Below are positions 56,149 through 64,000 of a DNA stretch of 64,000 bases, one piece after another. Each line of letters starts with the position of its first letter. Within the stretch, counting starts at the first letter, position 1. The position numbers and the translations under genes were made by a program. Under the pieces are notes generated by a model. The model was not told the origin of the DNA. It did no database searches and saw only the letters and a program-made list of their open reading frames with translations. The DNA comes from JAIOQA01 sp035493675. GTDB taxonomy: Bacteria > Myxococcota_A > Polyangia > Haliangiales > Haliangiaceae. The stretch spans positions 56,248-120,247 of the forward strand of contig DATJIA010000013.1 in assembly GCA_035493675.1 (NCBI GenBank), given 5' to 3'.

Positions 56149-57027
56149 ATGGAGTCGCGTCGTCTGGGGCGAACGCAGCTGAACGTGTGCGCGGCGGGCG
56201 TGCACGCGAGCTGGCGCGAGCGCGATGTGGATGATGCGCGGAAGACGTTGACCGCGGCGATGGAGCGCGGCGTCGACGTCGTGATCGTCGATCCGGCGTT
56301 CGAGCGCGCGCTCGAGAAGATCGTCGGGGAGGTCGTGCGCGATCTGCGGCTGCGCGACAAGGCGCAGATCGTGACGCGGGTCGGCGCGCCGGAGCATCCG
56401 CGCGCGGTGCAGGCGCGCGTCGAGGAGTCGCTGCGCGCGACCAAGCTCGAGGTCCTGCCGTTCGCGGTCGTCGAGTGGGACGACCGCACCTTCTACGAGA
56501 AGCTGTGGCCGGAGACGCGCGCGGCGCTCGAGCGGCTGGTCCGAGAAGGCAAGGTCCTGCGCTGGGGGATCGCGCCGCGACCGGACAGCGCGATGGGGAC
56601 GAGCGAAGCGATCTTCGAGCTCGTCGTGCTGCCGTACAGCGTGCTCGCGCGCGGCGCCGAGGCGATCTTCGCGAGCGCGAAGCGACACGACGCGGGCGTC
56701 GTGATCACGCAGCCGCTCGAGCACGGCCTGCTCGGCGGCGCGTGGAACCGCGACACGGTCTTCAAAGACTGGCGGCGCGAGACCTACAAAGAGCTCGCCC
56801 CGCACCTCGCGAAGATCGAGAAGCTCCGGCCGCTCGCGACCCGCGAGACCGACGATCTCGCCGAGCTCGCGCTGCGCTTCGCGTTCGGTCGCGAAGAGGC
56901 GAGCGTCGTCGCGCCGTCGATCCGCACGCGCGATCAGCTCGAGACGCTCGTGCGCGCCGCCGACGGCCGGCGCTTGAGCGAGTCGCTGCTCCAGCGCGTC
57001 GACGAGGAGACCGGAGTCGTGTCGTGA
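56149..57027 (+). CDS. Aldo-keto reductase-like protein with degenerate catalytic residues
   Basis: 292 residues. RRLGRTQLNVCAAGVHAS, AAMERGVDVVIVDPAFE, ALERLVREGKVLRWGIAPR and PYSVLARGAEAIF follow the AKR barrel order, but the catalytic tetrad is broken: D48 is kept, the Tyr of DTAxxYG is Arg53 (or Phe51), the Lys of TKVG is Arg77 and the His of the HWPD segment is Glu109. It may bind a cofactor or partner without reducing carbonyls. The stop overlaps the radical SAM gene (GTGA), so the two are coupled. TAGGAT lies eight bases before the start. Confidence 0.75.
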   Translation: MESRRLGRTQLNVCAAGVHASWRERDVDDARKTLTAAMERGVDVVIVDPAFERALEKIVGEVVRDLRLRDKAQIVTRVGAPEHPRAVQARVEESLRATKLEVLPFAVVEWDDRTFYEKLWPETRAALERLVREGKVLRWGIAPRPDSAMGTSEAIFELVVLPYSVLARGAEAIFASAKRHDAGVVITQPLEHGLLGGAWNRDTVFKDWRRETYKELAPHLAKIEKLRPLATRETDDLAELALRFAFGREEASVVAPSIRTRDQLETLVRAADGRRLSESLLQRVDEETGVVS

Positions 57028-58148
57028 AGCCGGCGCGTCCACCGGACGAAGGCGACGAGTGGATCGGCGACGCGTCGACCGGCGTGAAGAAGGGGCGCGG
57101 CGCGACCTCGAACCAGGGCGGCCGCTTCGAGCCGACCCGCCGCGTCGGCTTCCACGACGGCTGGGACAGCGAAGCCACCGACGAGGAATCGCGGGTCGAT
57201 ACGATCGTCACGACCGAGAAGACGACGACGATCATCGCGACCAACGACTCGCCCGACGTCCCGTTCGATCAATCGATCAACCCGTACAAGGGCTGCGAGC
57301 ACGGCTGCATCTACTGCTTCGCGCGCCCGACCCACGCGTACCTCGGCCTCTCGCCCGGCCTCGACTTCGAGACGCGCATCACCGCCAAGCCGGAAGCGGC
57401 GGCGGCCTTGCGAAAGGAGCTCGCGAAGCCGAGCTACCAGTGCCGCGTGATGGCGATGGGCACCAACACCGATCCGTACCAGCCTACCGAGAAGAAGCTC
57501 GGCATCACGCGCGCGATCCTGGAGGTCCTCGCCGAGCACGATCACCCGGTCGGGATCGTGACGAAGAACGCGGGCATCCTGCGCGACCTCGACATCCTGG
57601 CGCCGATGGCGAAGAAGCGGCTCGCGACCGTGATGCTGTCGATCACGTCGCTCGACCCGGAGCTCGCGAGCGTCATGGAGCCGCGCGCGTCGCGGCCGGC
57701 GCGCCGGCTGCACGCGATCGAGCAGCTCACCGCGGCCGGCGTGCCGTGCGGCGTCCTGGCGTCGCCGATGATCCCCGCGATCAACGACGGCGAGCTCGAG
57801 AAGATCCTCGAGGCCGCGTACGCCGCCGGCGCGCGCCACGCGGGCTGGATCCTCGTGCGCCTGCCGCTCGAGATCAAACATCTGTTCGAGGAGTGGCTGC
57901 GCGCGCACTTCCCCGATCGCGCCGAGCGCGTGCTGGATCTGATCAAGCAGACCCGCGGCGGCAAGCTCTACGACTCGACGTGGGGCACGCGCATGAGCGG
58001 CACCGGCCCGTACGCCGCCTTGATCGACAAGCGCTTCGACGTCGCGTGCGCGCGCCTGGGTTTCGACGCGACCGAGCGCTTCCCGCTCGACACGACGCAG
58101 TTCAAGAAGCCGGCGAAGGATCCTCGACAGCTGCCACTCTTTCCTTGA
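57024..58148 (+). CDS. Radical SAM protein, PA0069/SplB-like family
   Basis: 374 residues from GTG 57024. The CEHGCIYC motif (CxxxCxxC) binds the 4Fe-4S cluster that splits S-adenosylmethionine. The segments NPYKGCEHGCIYCFARPTHAYLG, MGTNTDPYQPTEKK and ILVRLP are typical of the PA0069-type proteins related to spore photoproduct lyase. They occur in many non-sporeformers and their substrate is not settled; DNA repair is a guess from kinship. The C-terminal 15 residues overlap the convergent acyltransferase gene by 47 bases. Confidence 0.93.
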   Translation: MKPARPPDEGDEWIGDASTGVKKGRGATSNQGGRFEPTRRVGFHDGWDSEATDEESRVDTIVTTEKTTTIIATNDSPDVPFDQSINPYKGCEHGCIYCFARPTHAYLGLSPGLDFETRITAKPEAAAALRKELAKPSYQCRVMAMGTNTDPYQPTEKKLGITRAILEVLAEHDHPVGIVTKNAGILRDLDILAPMAKKRLATVMLSITSLDPELASVMEPRASRPARRLHAIEQLTAAGVPCGVLASPMIPAINDGELEKILEAAYAAGARHAGWILVRLPLEIKHLFEEWLRAHFPDRAERVLDLIKQTRGGKLYDSTWGTRMSGTGPYAALIDKRFDVACARLGFDATERFPLDTTQFKKPAKDPRQLPLFP

Positions 58149-59163
58149 GCACGAGGAAGCGGCGCTCGAACAAGTGCCACGACGCCGCGGCGACCAGCGT
58201 CGTCGCGACCAGCACGAAGATCGTGAAGACGATCGGGTTCGGCGACCACAGCCAGCGATAGAGCGGCAAGAGCAGCGCGTGGAAGACGTAGATGCCGTAG
58301 CTGTACATCCCGACCCGCACCATCACGGGATGCTCGAGCCACCGCACGCCCTGCGACGCGCGCACGACGATCCCGCCGAAGCAGATCGCGAGCGCGGAGA
58401 GCCCCGCGGTCTGCACCGCGTAGGCGTCGAGCTCGAAGCGGTGCGCGATCCCGACGACGATCAGCACGCCGCCCGCGCCGATCGCGATCATCCACGACGC
58501 CCACCGCACCGGCCGGTACACCGCGCACAACGCGCCGACCGCGAGCGCGTCGAGGTGGCTGACCGTGAATTCGTACACGGCGTCGGGCGGCACGCCCCCG
58601 CGCAACATCAAGACGCGCGCGATCGGCGCGCCCACGACGATGAGCCCCGCGACCGCCGCCAACCCGCGCCGCGGAAGCAGGTACACCAACAGCGGCCACA
58701 CCAGGTAGAACTGCTCTTCGATCGCGAGCGACCAGAAGTGCGTCAGCGACAGCCAGCCCGAGGTGTAGATCATCCCGCCGTGACGCAACACATTGATGTT
58801 GGTCGTGTACGTCCACAGCCAGCCCTGCTCGTGCAGGATGCGCGGATCGGTCTCGACGAAGTGCGGCGCGATCAGCAAACATGCGACCAGCACCGCGTAG
58901 TACAGCGGAAAGATCCGTAGCGTCCTTCGCAGGTAGAACGTGCGGAAGAAGCGCGGCTTGCCCTTCGCCTCGAGCAGGATCCCCGTGATCAGGAAACCCG
59001 ACAGCACGAAGAACAGGTCGACGCCGATCCACCCCGCCGACGCGATCCACTCGTACGCGTGCCCGCCGCCCGACGAGCGCGCGTGGAAGACGATCACGCT
59101 CGTGACGGCGATCGCACGGAGGCCGTCTAGCGCAGGGACATGCCGCCGAGCCATTCGGGGCAT
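58102..59163 (-). CDS. Acyltransferase 3 family membrane protein (OafA/YrhL-like)
   Basis: 353 residues, about ten helices. HVPALDGLRAIAVTSVIVFHA with the conserved His, GVDLFFVLSGFLITGIL, FYLRRTLRIFPLYY and HFWSLAIEEQFYLVWPLL are the acyltransferase-3 motifs. The family O-acetylates sugars of polysaccharides, lipopolysaccharide or glycolipids; the acceptor here is unknown. ATG 59154 is a possible later start. The divergent ABC gene begins 93 bases upstream. Confidence 0.92.
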   Translation of the reverse strand: MPRMARRHVPALDGLRAIAVTSVIVFHARSSGGGHAYEWIASAGWIGVDLFFVLSGFLITGILLEAKGKPRFFRTFYLRRTLRIFPLYYAVLVACLLIAPHFVETDPRILHEQGWLWTYTTNINVLRHGGMIYTSGWLSLTHFWSLAIEEQFYLVWPLLVYLLPRRGLAAVAGLIVVGAPIARVLMLRGGVPPDAVYEFTVSHLDALAVGALCAVYRPVRWASWMIAIGAGGVLIVVGIAHRFELDAYAVQTAGLSALAICFGGIVVRASQGVRWLEHPVMVRVGMYSYGIYVFHALLLPLYRWLWSPNPIVFTIFVLVATTLVAAASWHLFERRFLVLKERVAAVEDPSPAS

Positions 59164-59256
59164 CTTGCCTCGACAGCCGCGGGAATACAGCGGCTCTCGG
59201 CGTCTCTTGACAGCGGGCGCCAGCCGTTTGAAAACGAACGCCCGCAAGGCCCACCC

Positions 59257-60184
<928 letters not shown>

Positions 60185-60198
<14 letters not shown>

Positions 60199-60910
60199 CA
60201 TCATCTTCCGCCGCGAGCTCGGCGCGTACCTGCGCTCGCCGATCGGCTGGGTCGTCGCCGCCGCGCTCCTGCTGCTCGACGGTCTCTTGTTCCAGGCGTT
60301 CGCGATGGAGCGCGCGGCGTTGTCCGCCGACGTCCTGCGCGCCTTCTTCATGTGGACGAGCATCACGACCGGCATCGCGTCGATCGTGCTCTCGGTGCGG
60401 TTGGTCGCCGAGGAGCGACAGACCGGATCGATGGTGCTCCTCAACACGTCGCCGGTGCACGACGTCGAGATCGTCGTCGGCAAGTTCCTCGCCGCCTTCG
60501 TGTTCCTGTGCGGGATGGTGCTGCTGACGATCTACATGCCGCTCTTGATCAAGGTGCACGGCAAGATCACGTACACGCAGATCGCGGTCGGCTATCTCGG
60601 GCTGTTCCTCATGGGCGCGACCGGCATCTCGGTCGGCTTGTTCGCCGGCTGCCTGACCCGCAACCAGCTCGCGGCCTACTTCCTCGGCGGCTTCTTCCTC
60701 GGGATCATGGACGCGCTCTACCACCTCGGGAAGGTGCTCGACCCGCCGCTGCGCGAGACCTTCAGCTCGCTCGACTACTGGTGGGAGCACTTCCAGCTCG
60801 GCTTCATGAGCGGCGTGCTCAACCTCAAGGACGTCGTCTACTACGGCGCCGTGACCTACTTCTTCCTGCTCCTCTCGGTGAAGACGCTGGAGGCGAAGCG
60901 ATGGCAATGA
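60185..60910 (+). CDS. ABC-2 type permease, GldF-like
   Basis: 241 residues with six membrane helices. The start IIFRRELGAYLRSPIGWVVAAALLLLDG and ERQTGSMVLLNTSPVHDVEIVVGKFLAAFVFL are the GldF/ABC-2 pattern. It forms the membrane channel with the ATPase upstream. Its stop overlaps the next start (ATGA). Confidence 0.93.
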
Positions 60911-62886
60911 GAACCGCATCGCCCTGGTGGGCCTCGCTCTGCTACGCGGTCGGGCTCGTCCTGCTGTTCGCAGGCGAGCGCGCGTTCCATCACGTCGACG
61001 ACGCGCGCCTGATCCTGTCGGGCGCAGGCGCCGTGCTCGTCATCGGCGTCACCGCGCTGCGCGCGTGGTTGATGCTGACCACGCGCGGCGCGCGCCGGCG
61101 CGTCGAGCTCGTCTTGCTCCTGTGCCAGCTGGTCAGCGGGCTCGGGCTCCTCGTCTACGCGCTGACCACCAAGACCGGCATGGGCTGGCTCGGCTACACC
61201 GACCTCACCGCGAAGGGCGCGGTCAAGACGTCGACGATGCTGACGGTCGCGTGGCTCTTCTTGATGCTGGTGTCGCTGATCCCGCTGTTCGTGATCGAGG
61301 TCTCGCTCGGCGCGGCCAGTCGCACCGGCATCGATCGCGGCAGCCGCAAGACCGCGCTGTTCGACGAGGACGCGGTCGAGTTCTTCCGGGTGCGCGAGAG
61401 CGCGCTGTCGGGCCTCACGATCGGCCTCGCCGCCTCGCTGATGCTCGTCACCTGCAACGTCGCGACCGAGCGCAACATCCAGCGCGACGTCTCGTACTTC
61501 AAGATCTCGCAGCCGGGCGAGTCGACGGTCAACGTCGTCAAGAACACCGCGAAGCCGATCCGCGCGCTGATCTTCTTCCCCGAAGTGAACGAGGTGAAGA
61601 CGCAGGTCAAGCAGTACTTCGACGCGCTGTCGTCGGCGACCGACGGCAAGCTGACCGTCGAGATCCACGATCGCCAGGCCGAGCGCACGCTCGCGTCGCA
61701 CTACAAGGTCACCAAGGACGGCACGGTCGTCTTGACGACCGCGACCCCCGACGAGGACAAGCTCGAGAAGACCGACAAGCCGCCCAAGGCGGAGTCGCTC
61801 GACTTCGACACCGACCTCGAGAAGGCGCGCCGCGGCAAGAGCAAGCTGCGCACCCTCGATCGCGAGGTCAACTCGCACCTGATCAAGCTGATGCGCGACA
61901 AGCTCAAGGTCTATCTCACCGTCGGACACGGCGAGATGAACGATCCGGACTCGGTGCCGCCGCAGCAGCGCGGCGCGACGCCGTTCCGCGGCACGACCAT
62001 GATGAAGCGCGTGCTCGGTCAGGATCAGTACGAGCTGCGCGATCTGGGCGCGTTCCAGCTGATCTCGGGCGTGCCCGACGACGCGGCGGCGGTCATGGTG
62101 CTCGCGCCGTCGATTCCGCTCCGGCCCGAAGAGCTCGAGGCGCTCGACAAGTACGTCGCCAAGGGTGGTCACATCTTGATCGCGCTCGATCCCCGCGCCG
62201 CCGACGAGCTCGGCCCGCTGTCCGGGCGCCTCGGCGTCGAGATGGCCAAGGGCACGCTCGCCGACGACAAGGTCTTCCTCGATCAGCATCACGGCCCGAG
62301 CGATCACCGCTTCACGGCGACCACGCAGTTCTCGGCGCACGCGTCGACGACGTCGCTGTCGCGCGCGCAGGCGAACGTCGGCGTCCTCCTGATCGAGAGC
62401 GGCGCGCTGATCGATCACCCGTTCGCCGGCGAAGAAGCGACCCGGCAGTACGTGATCCACTCGATGCCGTCGTCGTGGCTCGATCTCGACGACAACATGT
62501 CGTTCGACAGCGCGACCGAGAAGAAGGACCGCTACAACATCGCGGCCGCGATCGAGGGACCGAAGGCGCCGGGCGCCGACGGCAAGCTGCAGGACGGCTG
62601 GAAGGCGCTGGTCTACGCCGACGCGGATCTGTTCGCGGACTACCCGCCCGGGCGGCCCGCGCTCGATCTCACCAGCGGCCCGCTGATCGAGGACGCGGTC
62701 AAGTGGCTCGCCGGCGAGTCGGCGATCACCGGTGACATCGTCAGCGAGGAAGACGTGGCGATCGAGCACACGCGATCGACCGACCAGATCTGGTTCTATC
62801 TGATGATGGTCGGCGCGCCGCTGCTCGTGCTGGTCGCCGGCCTCGTGTTCACGTCGCGCCGCAAGCGCGCGAAGGTGGCGTCATGA
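60907..62886 (+). CDS. GldG-like ABC transporter auxiliary protein
   Basis: 659 residues from ATG 60907 (ATG 60901 is also possible). The N-terminus has four helices (about 10-30, 38-57, 70-92, 110-135), unlike the single helix of classic GldG, then another helix near 175-195, a long periplasmic domain of the ABC_transp_aux type (PIRALIFFPEVNEVKTQVKQYFD, YLTVGHGEMND, KYVAKGGHILIALDPRA) and a last helix (about 620-645). Such subunits complete ABC-2 exporters. No gliding role follows from this alone, since similar operons occur in non-gliding bacteria. Overlaps the next gene by four bases. Confidence 0.88.
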   Translation: MRTASPWWASLCYAVGLVLLFAGERAFHHVDDARLILSGAGAVLVIGVTALRAWLMLTTRGARRRVELVLLLCQLVSGLGLLVYALTTKTGMGWLGYTDLTAKGAVKTSTMLTVAWLFLMLVSLIPLFVIEVSLGAASRTGIDRGSRKTALFDEDAVEFFRVRESALSGLTIGLAASLMLVTCNVATERNIQRDVSYFKISQPGESTVNVVKNTAKPIRALIFFPEVNEVKTQVKQYFDALSSATDGKLTVEIHDRQAERTLASHYKVTKDGTVVLTTATPDEDKLEKTDKPPKAESLDFDTDLEKARRGKSKLRTLDREVNSHLIKLMRDKLKVYLTVGHGEMNDPDSVPPQQRGATPFRGTTMMKRVLGQDQYELRDLGAFQLISGVPDDAAAVMVLAPSIPLRPEELEALDKYVAKGGHILIALDPRAADELGPLSGRLGVEMAKGTLADDKVFLDQHHGPSDHRFTATTQFSAHASTTSLSRAQANVGVLLIESGALIDHPFAGEEATRQYVIHSMPSSWLDLDDNMSFDSATEKKDRYNIAAAIEGPKAPGADGKLQDGWKALVYADADLFADYPPGRPALDLTSGPLIEDAVKWLAGESAITGDIVSEEDVAIEHTRSTDQIWFYLMMVGAPLLVLVAGLVFTSRRKRAKVAS

Positions 62887-64000
62887 AGGGCGTGATCATC
62901 CACGCGGTGCTCCTCGCCGCGATGTTGGGCTTCTCGTACCAGACCTGGACCCGCGACAAGACGATCCGCGCGTCGACTGGCGACGTCGCGGTCTGGGACG
63001 GCAGCGCGTCGGATCTGACCGCGGTCGAGTTCGAGACCAGCAAGGGCGATTCGGGCGCGGCGACCAAGTCGTCGCAGCGCACGGTCCGCGTCGAGAAGAA
63101 GGACGGCTACTGGTGGGGCACGGAGACGCGCACCGACCAGAAGCCGAAGCCGGTGAACAGCGACGCGGGCTCGAACGCGCCGCCGCCGGAGATGGAGGCC
63201 TCGACGACCAAGCGCGAGTTCCCCGTCGGCGACAGCTTCCGCGTGCTCGGCTCGCCGACGCCCATGACGCTCGACGATCTCGTCAAGGAATGGGCGTCGA
63301 TGCACGCGGTCCGGTCGCTCGGCACCCCGAGCGACGCGCAGAAGAAGGAGTACGGCCTCGACACCTCGGACACCTCGCTCGCGGTGATCGGCAAGGGCAA
63401 GACGCACACGCTGATCCTCGGCGAGAAGGTCAGCGGCAGCTCGGAGCGCTACGCGCTCGATCCCGAAAGCGGCAAGGCGTACATCCTCGCCGGCGCGCTG
63501 ATCGATCCGCTCGAGAGCGGTGAGACGATGCTGCGCCCGTCGTCGATCCACGCGTTCGAGGCGACCGCGCTCGACAGCGTGAAGGTCAACGCGGGCGGTC
63601 AGTCGAAGACCGCGATCCGCGTGACGACCGATCAGGACGGCCAGGCGACCAAGACGTGGGGCGACGGCGCGACCAAGAAGCCGGATCAGACGCTCGCGAA
63701 CTTCGTCGACAACCTCGATCACCTCGTGCCGCAGAAGTACGACGCGACCTTGAAGGCGAGCGACATGACGCCCGTGATGTCCGCGGAGTACATGGACGCG
63801 CAGGGCAAGCGCATCGGCGCGCTCGCGCTGTACAAGGTGGAGCGCGCGGGCGAGATGCCCGAGGACGGCTCGGTCGATCCGACGGTGCCGCCGGCGCCGG
63901 TCATGGAGTACTACATCGTGACGGAGACGACGCGCGTGCCGGCGCAGGTCGCGAAGGCGAGCGCCGAGCGCGTCGAGCAGGACGTGCCGACGATCTTCGT
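62883..64000 (+). CDS. DUF4340 protein, 3' end outside the window
   Basis: 372 codons are visible from ATG 62883 and the frame is still open at the last base. One N-terminal helix (about 4-22, VIIHAVLLAAMLGFSYQTW) anchors a periplasmic domain with repeats typical of DUF4340 (VAVWDGSASDLTAVEFETSKG, then KKDGYWWGTET, then SLAVIGKGKTHTLILGEKVSGSSERYAL). DUF4340 genes usually follow GldG-like genes; the product probably works with the exporter. The order ATPase-permease-GldG-DUF4340 is one operon. Confidence 0.88.
   Translation, partial: MKGVIIHAVLLAAMLGFSYQTWTRDKTIRASTGDVAVWDGSASDLTAVEFETSKGDSGAATKSSQRTVRVEKKDGYWWGTETRTDQKPKPVNSDAGSNAPPPEMEASTTKREFPVGDSFRVLGSPTPMTLDDLVKEWASMHAVRSLGTPSDAQKKEYGLDTSDTSLAVIGKGKTHTLILGEKVSGSSERYALDPESGKAYILAGALIDPLESGETMLRPSSIHAFEATALDSVKVNAGGQSKTAIRVTTDQDGQATKTWGDGATKKPDQTLANFVDNLDHLVPQKYDATLKASDMTPVMSAEYMDAQGKRIGALALYKVERAGEMPEDGSVDPTVPPAPVMEYYIVTETTRVPAQVAKASAERVEQDVPTIF

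Overview
The window is very G+C-rich DNA (roughly two thirds or more by eye) packed with genes. It carries two ECF sigma/FecR pairs, a eukaryote-like Ser/Thr kinase with a membrane sensor half, many Cys-anchored lipoproteins rich in Ala, Asp and Gly, and a complete alternative complex III (ACIII) plus caa3 oxidase cluster. Together these suggest a myxobacterium-like organism (Myxococcota, perhaps near Kofleriaceae/Haliangiales). No rRNA, convincing tRNA, CRISPR array, prophage or insertion sequence was seen.

Layout. 1-4.2 kb (+): tail of a PKD-like protein, a phospholipase-D-like protein, an ECF sigma factor with a FecR-type partner, and a PilZ-like protein. 4.3-18.3 kb (-): one long respiratory operon running actA, actB, actC, an actD-actE fusion, actF, an unknown one-helix protein, a SCO copper chaperone, then caa3 oxidase subunits II, I, III and IV. 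ACIII oxidises quinol and passes electrons through its c haems to the cytochrome c domain of subunit II, so the operon encodes a quinol-to-oxygen chain. 18.4-25.5 kb: lipoproteins, a DDAH, an NTF2-like lipoprotein, an AraC regulator, a degenerate metallo-beta-lactamase-fold lipoprotein and a small outer-membrane-like protein. 25.5-29 kb (-): a second sigma/FecR operon with a ferritin-like diiron protein and secreted proteins. 29-41.3 kb: nicotinamidase, a YwiC-like protein, an AmpG-like permease, the kinase, AraC/VOC/DUF3088 genes, and a trio of lipoproteins (two tandem EXORDIUM-like, one cytochrome c-like). 41.3-46.3 kb (-): the NAD salvage operon pncB-prs-nadE-nrtR, fronted by a 29-bp palindrome that is very likely the NrtR operator. 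46.3-50.5 kb: sugar kinase, a large membrane glycosyltransferase-like protein and a membrane-anchored DUF. 50.5-54 kb (-): three-subunit molybdenum hydroxylase. 54-59.2 kb: membrane protein, degenerate aldo-keto reductase, radical SAM protein, acyltransferase. 59.3-64 kb (+): GldA/GldF/GldG-like ABC export operon with a DUF4340 protein cut by the window end.

Three genome-scale patterns stand out. (1) A dispersed repeat occurs five times, sometimes in frame inside genes, and three copies carry a GAA/TTC-loop hairpin whose arms differ but stay paired. (2) At least nine genes have a TAnnnT hexamer exactly six bases before the start codon, which predicts leaderless transcription. (3) Neighbouring genes overlap heavily: ATGA/GTGA joints within operons, and long or CTAG-shared 3' overlaps between convergent genes.

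Function calls rest on motif recognition by eye. Start codons were chosen from overlaps, motif starts and upstream hexamers, and no database search was run.
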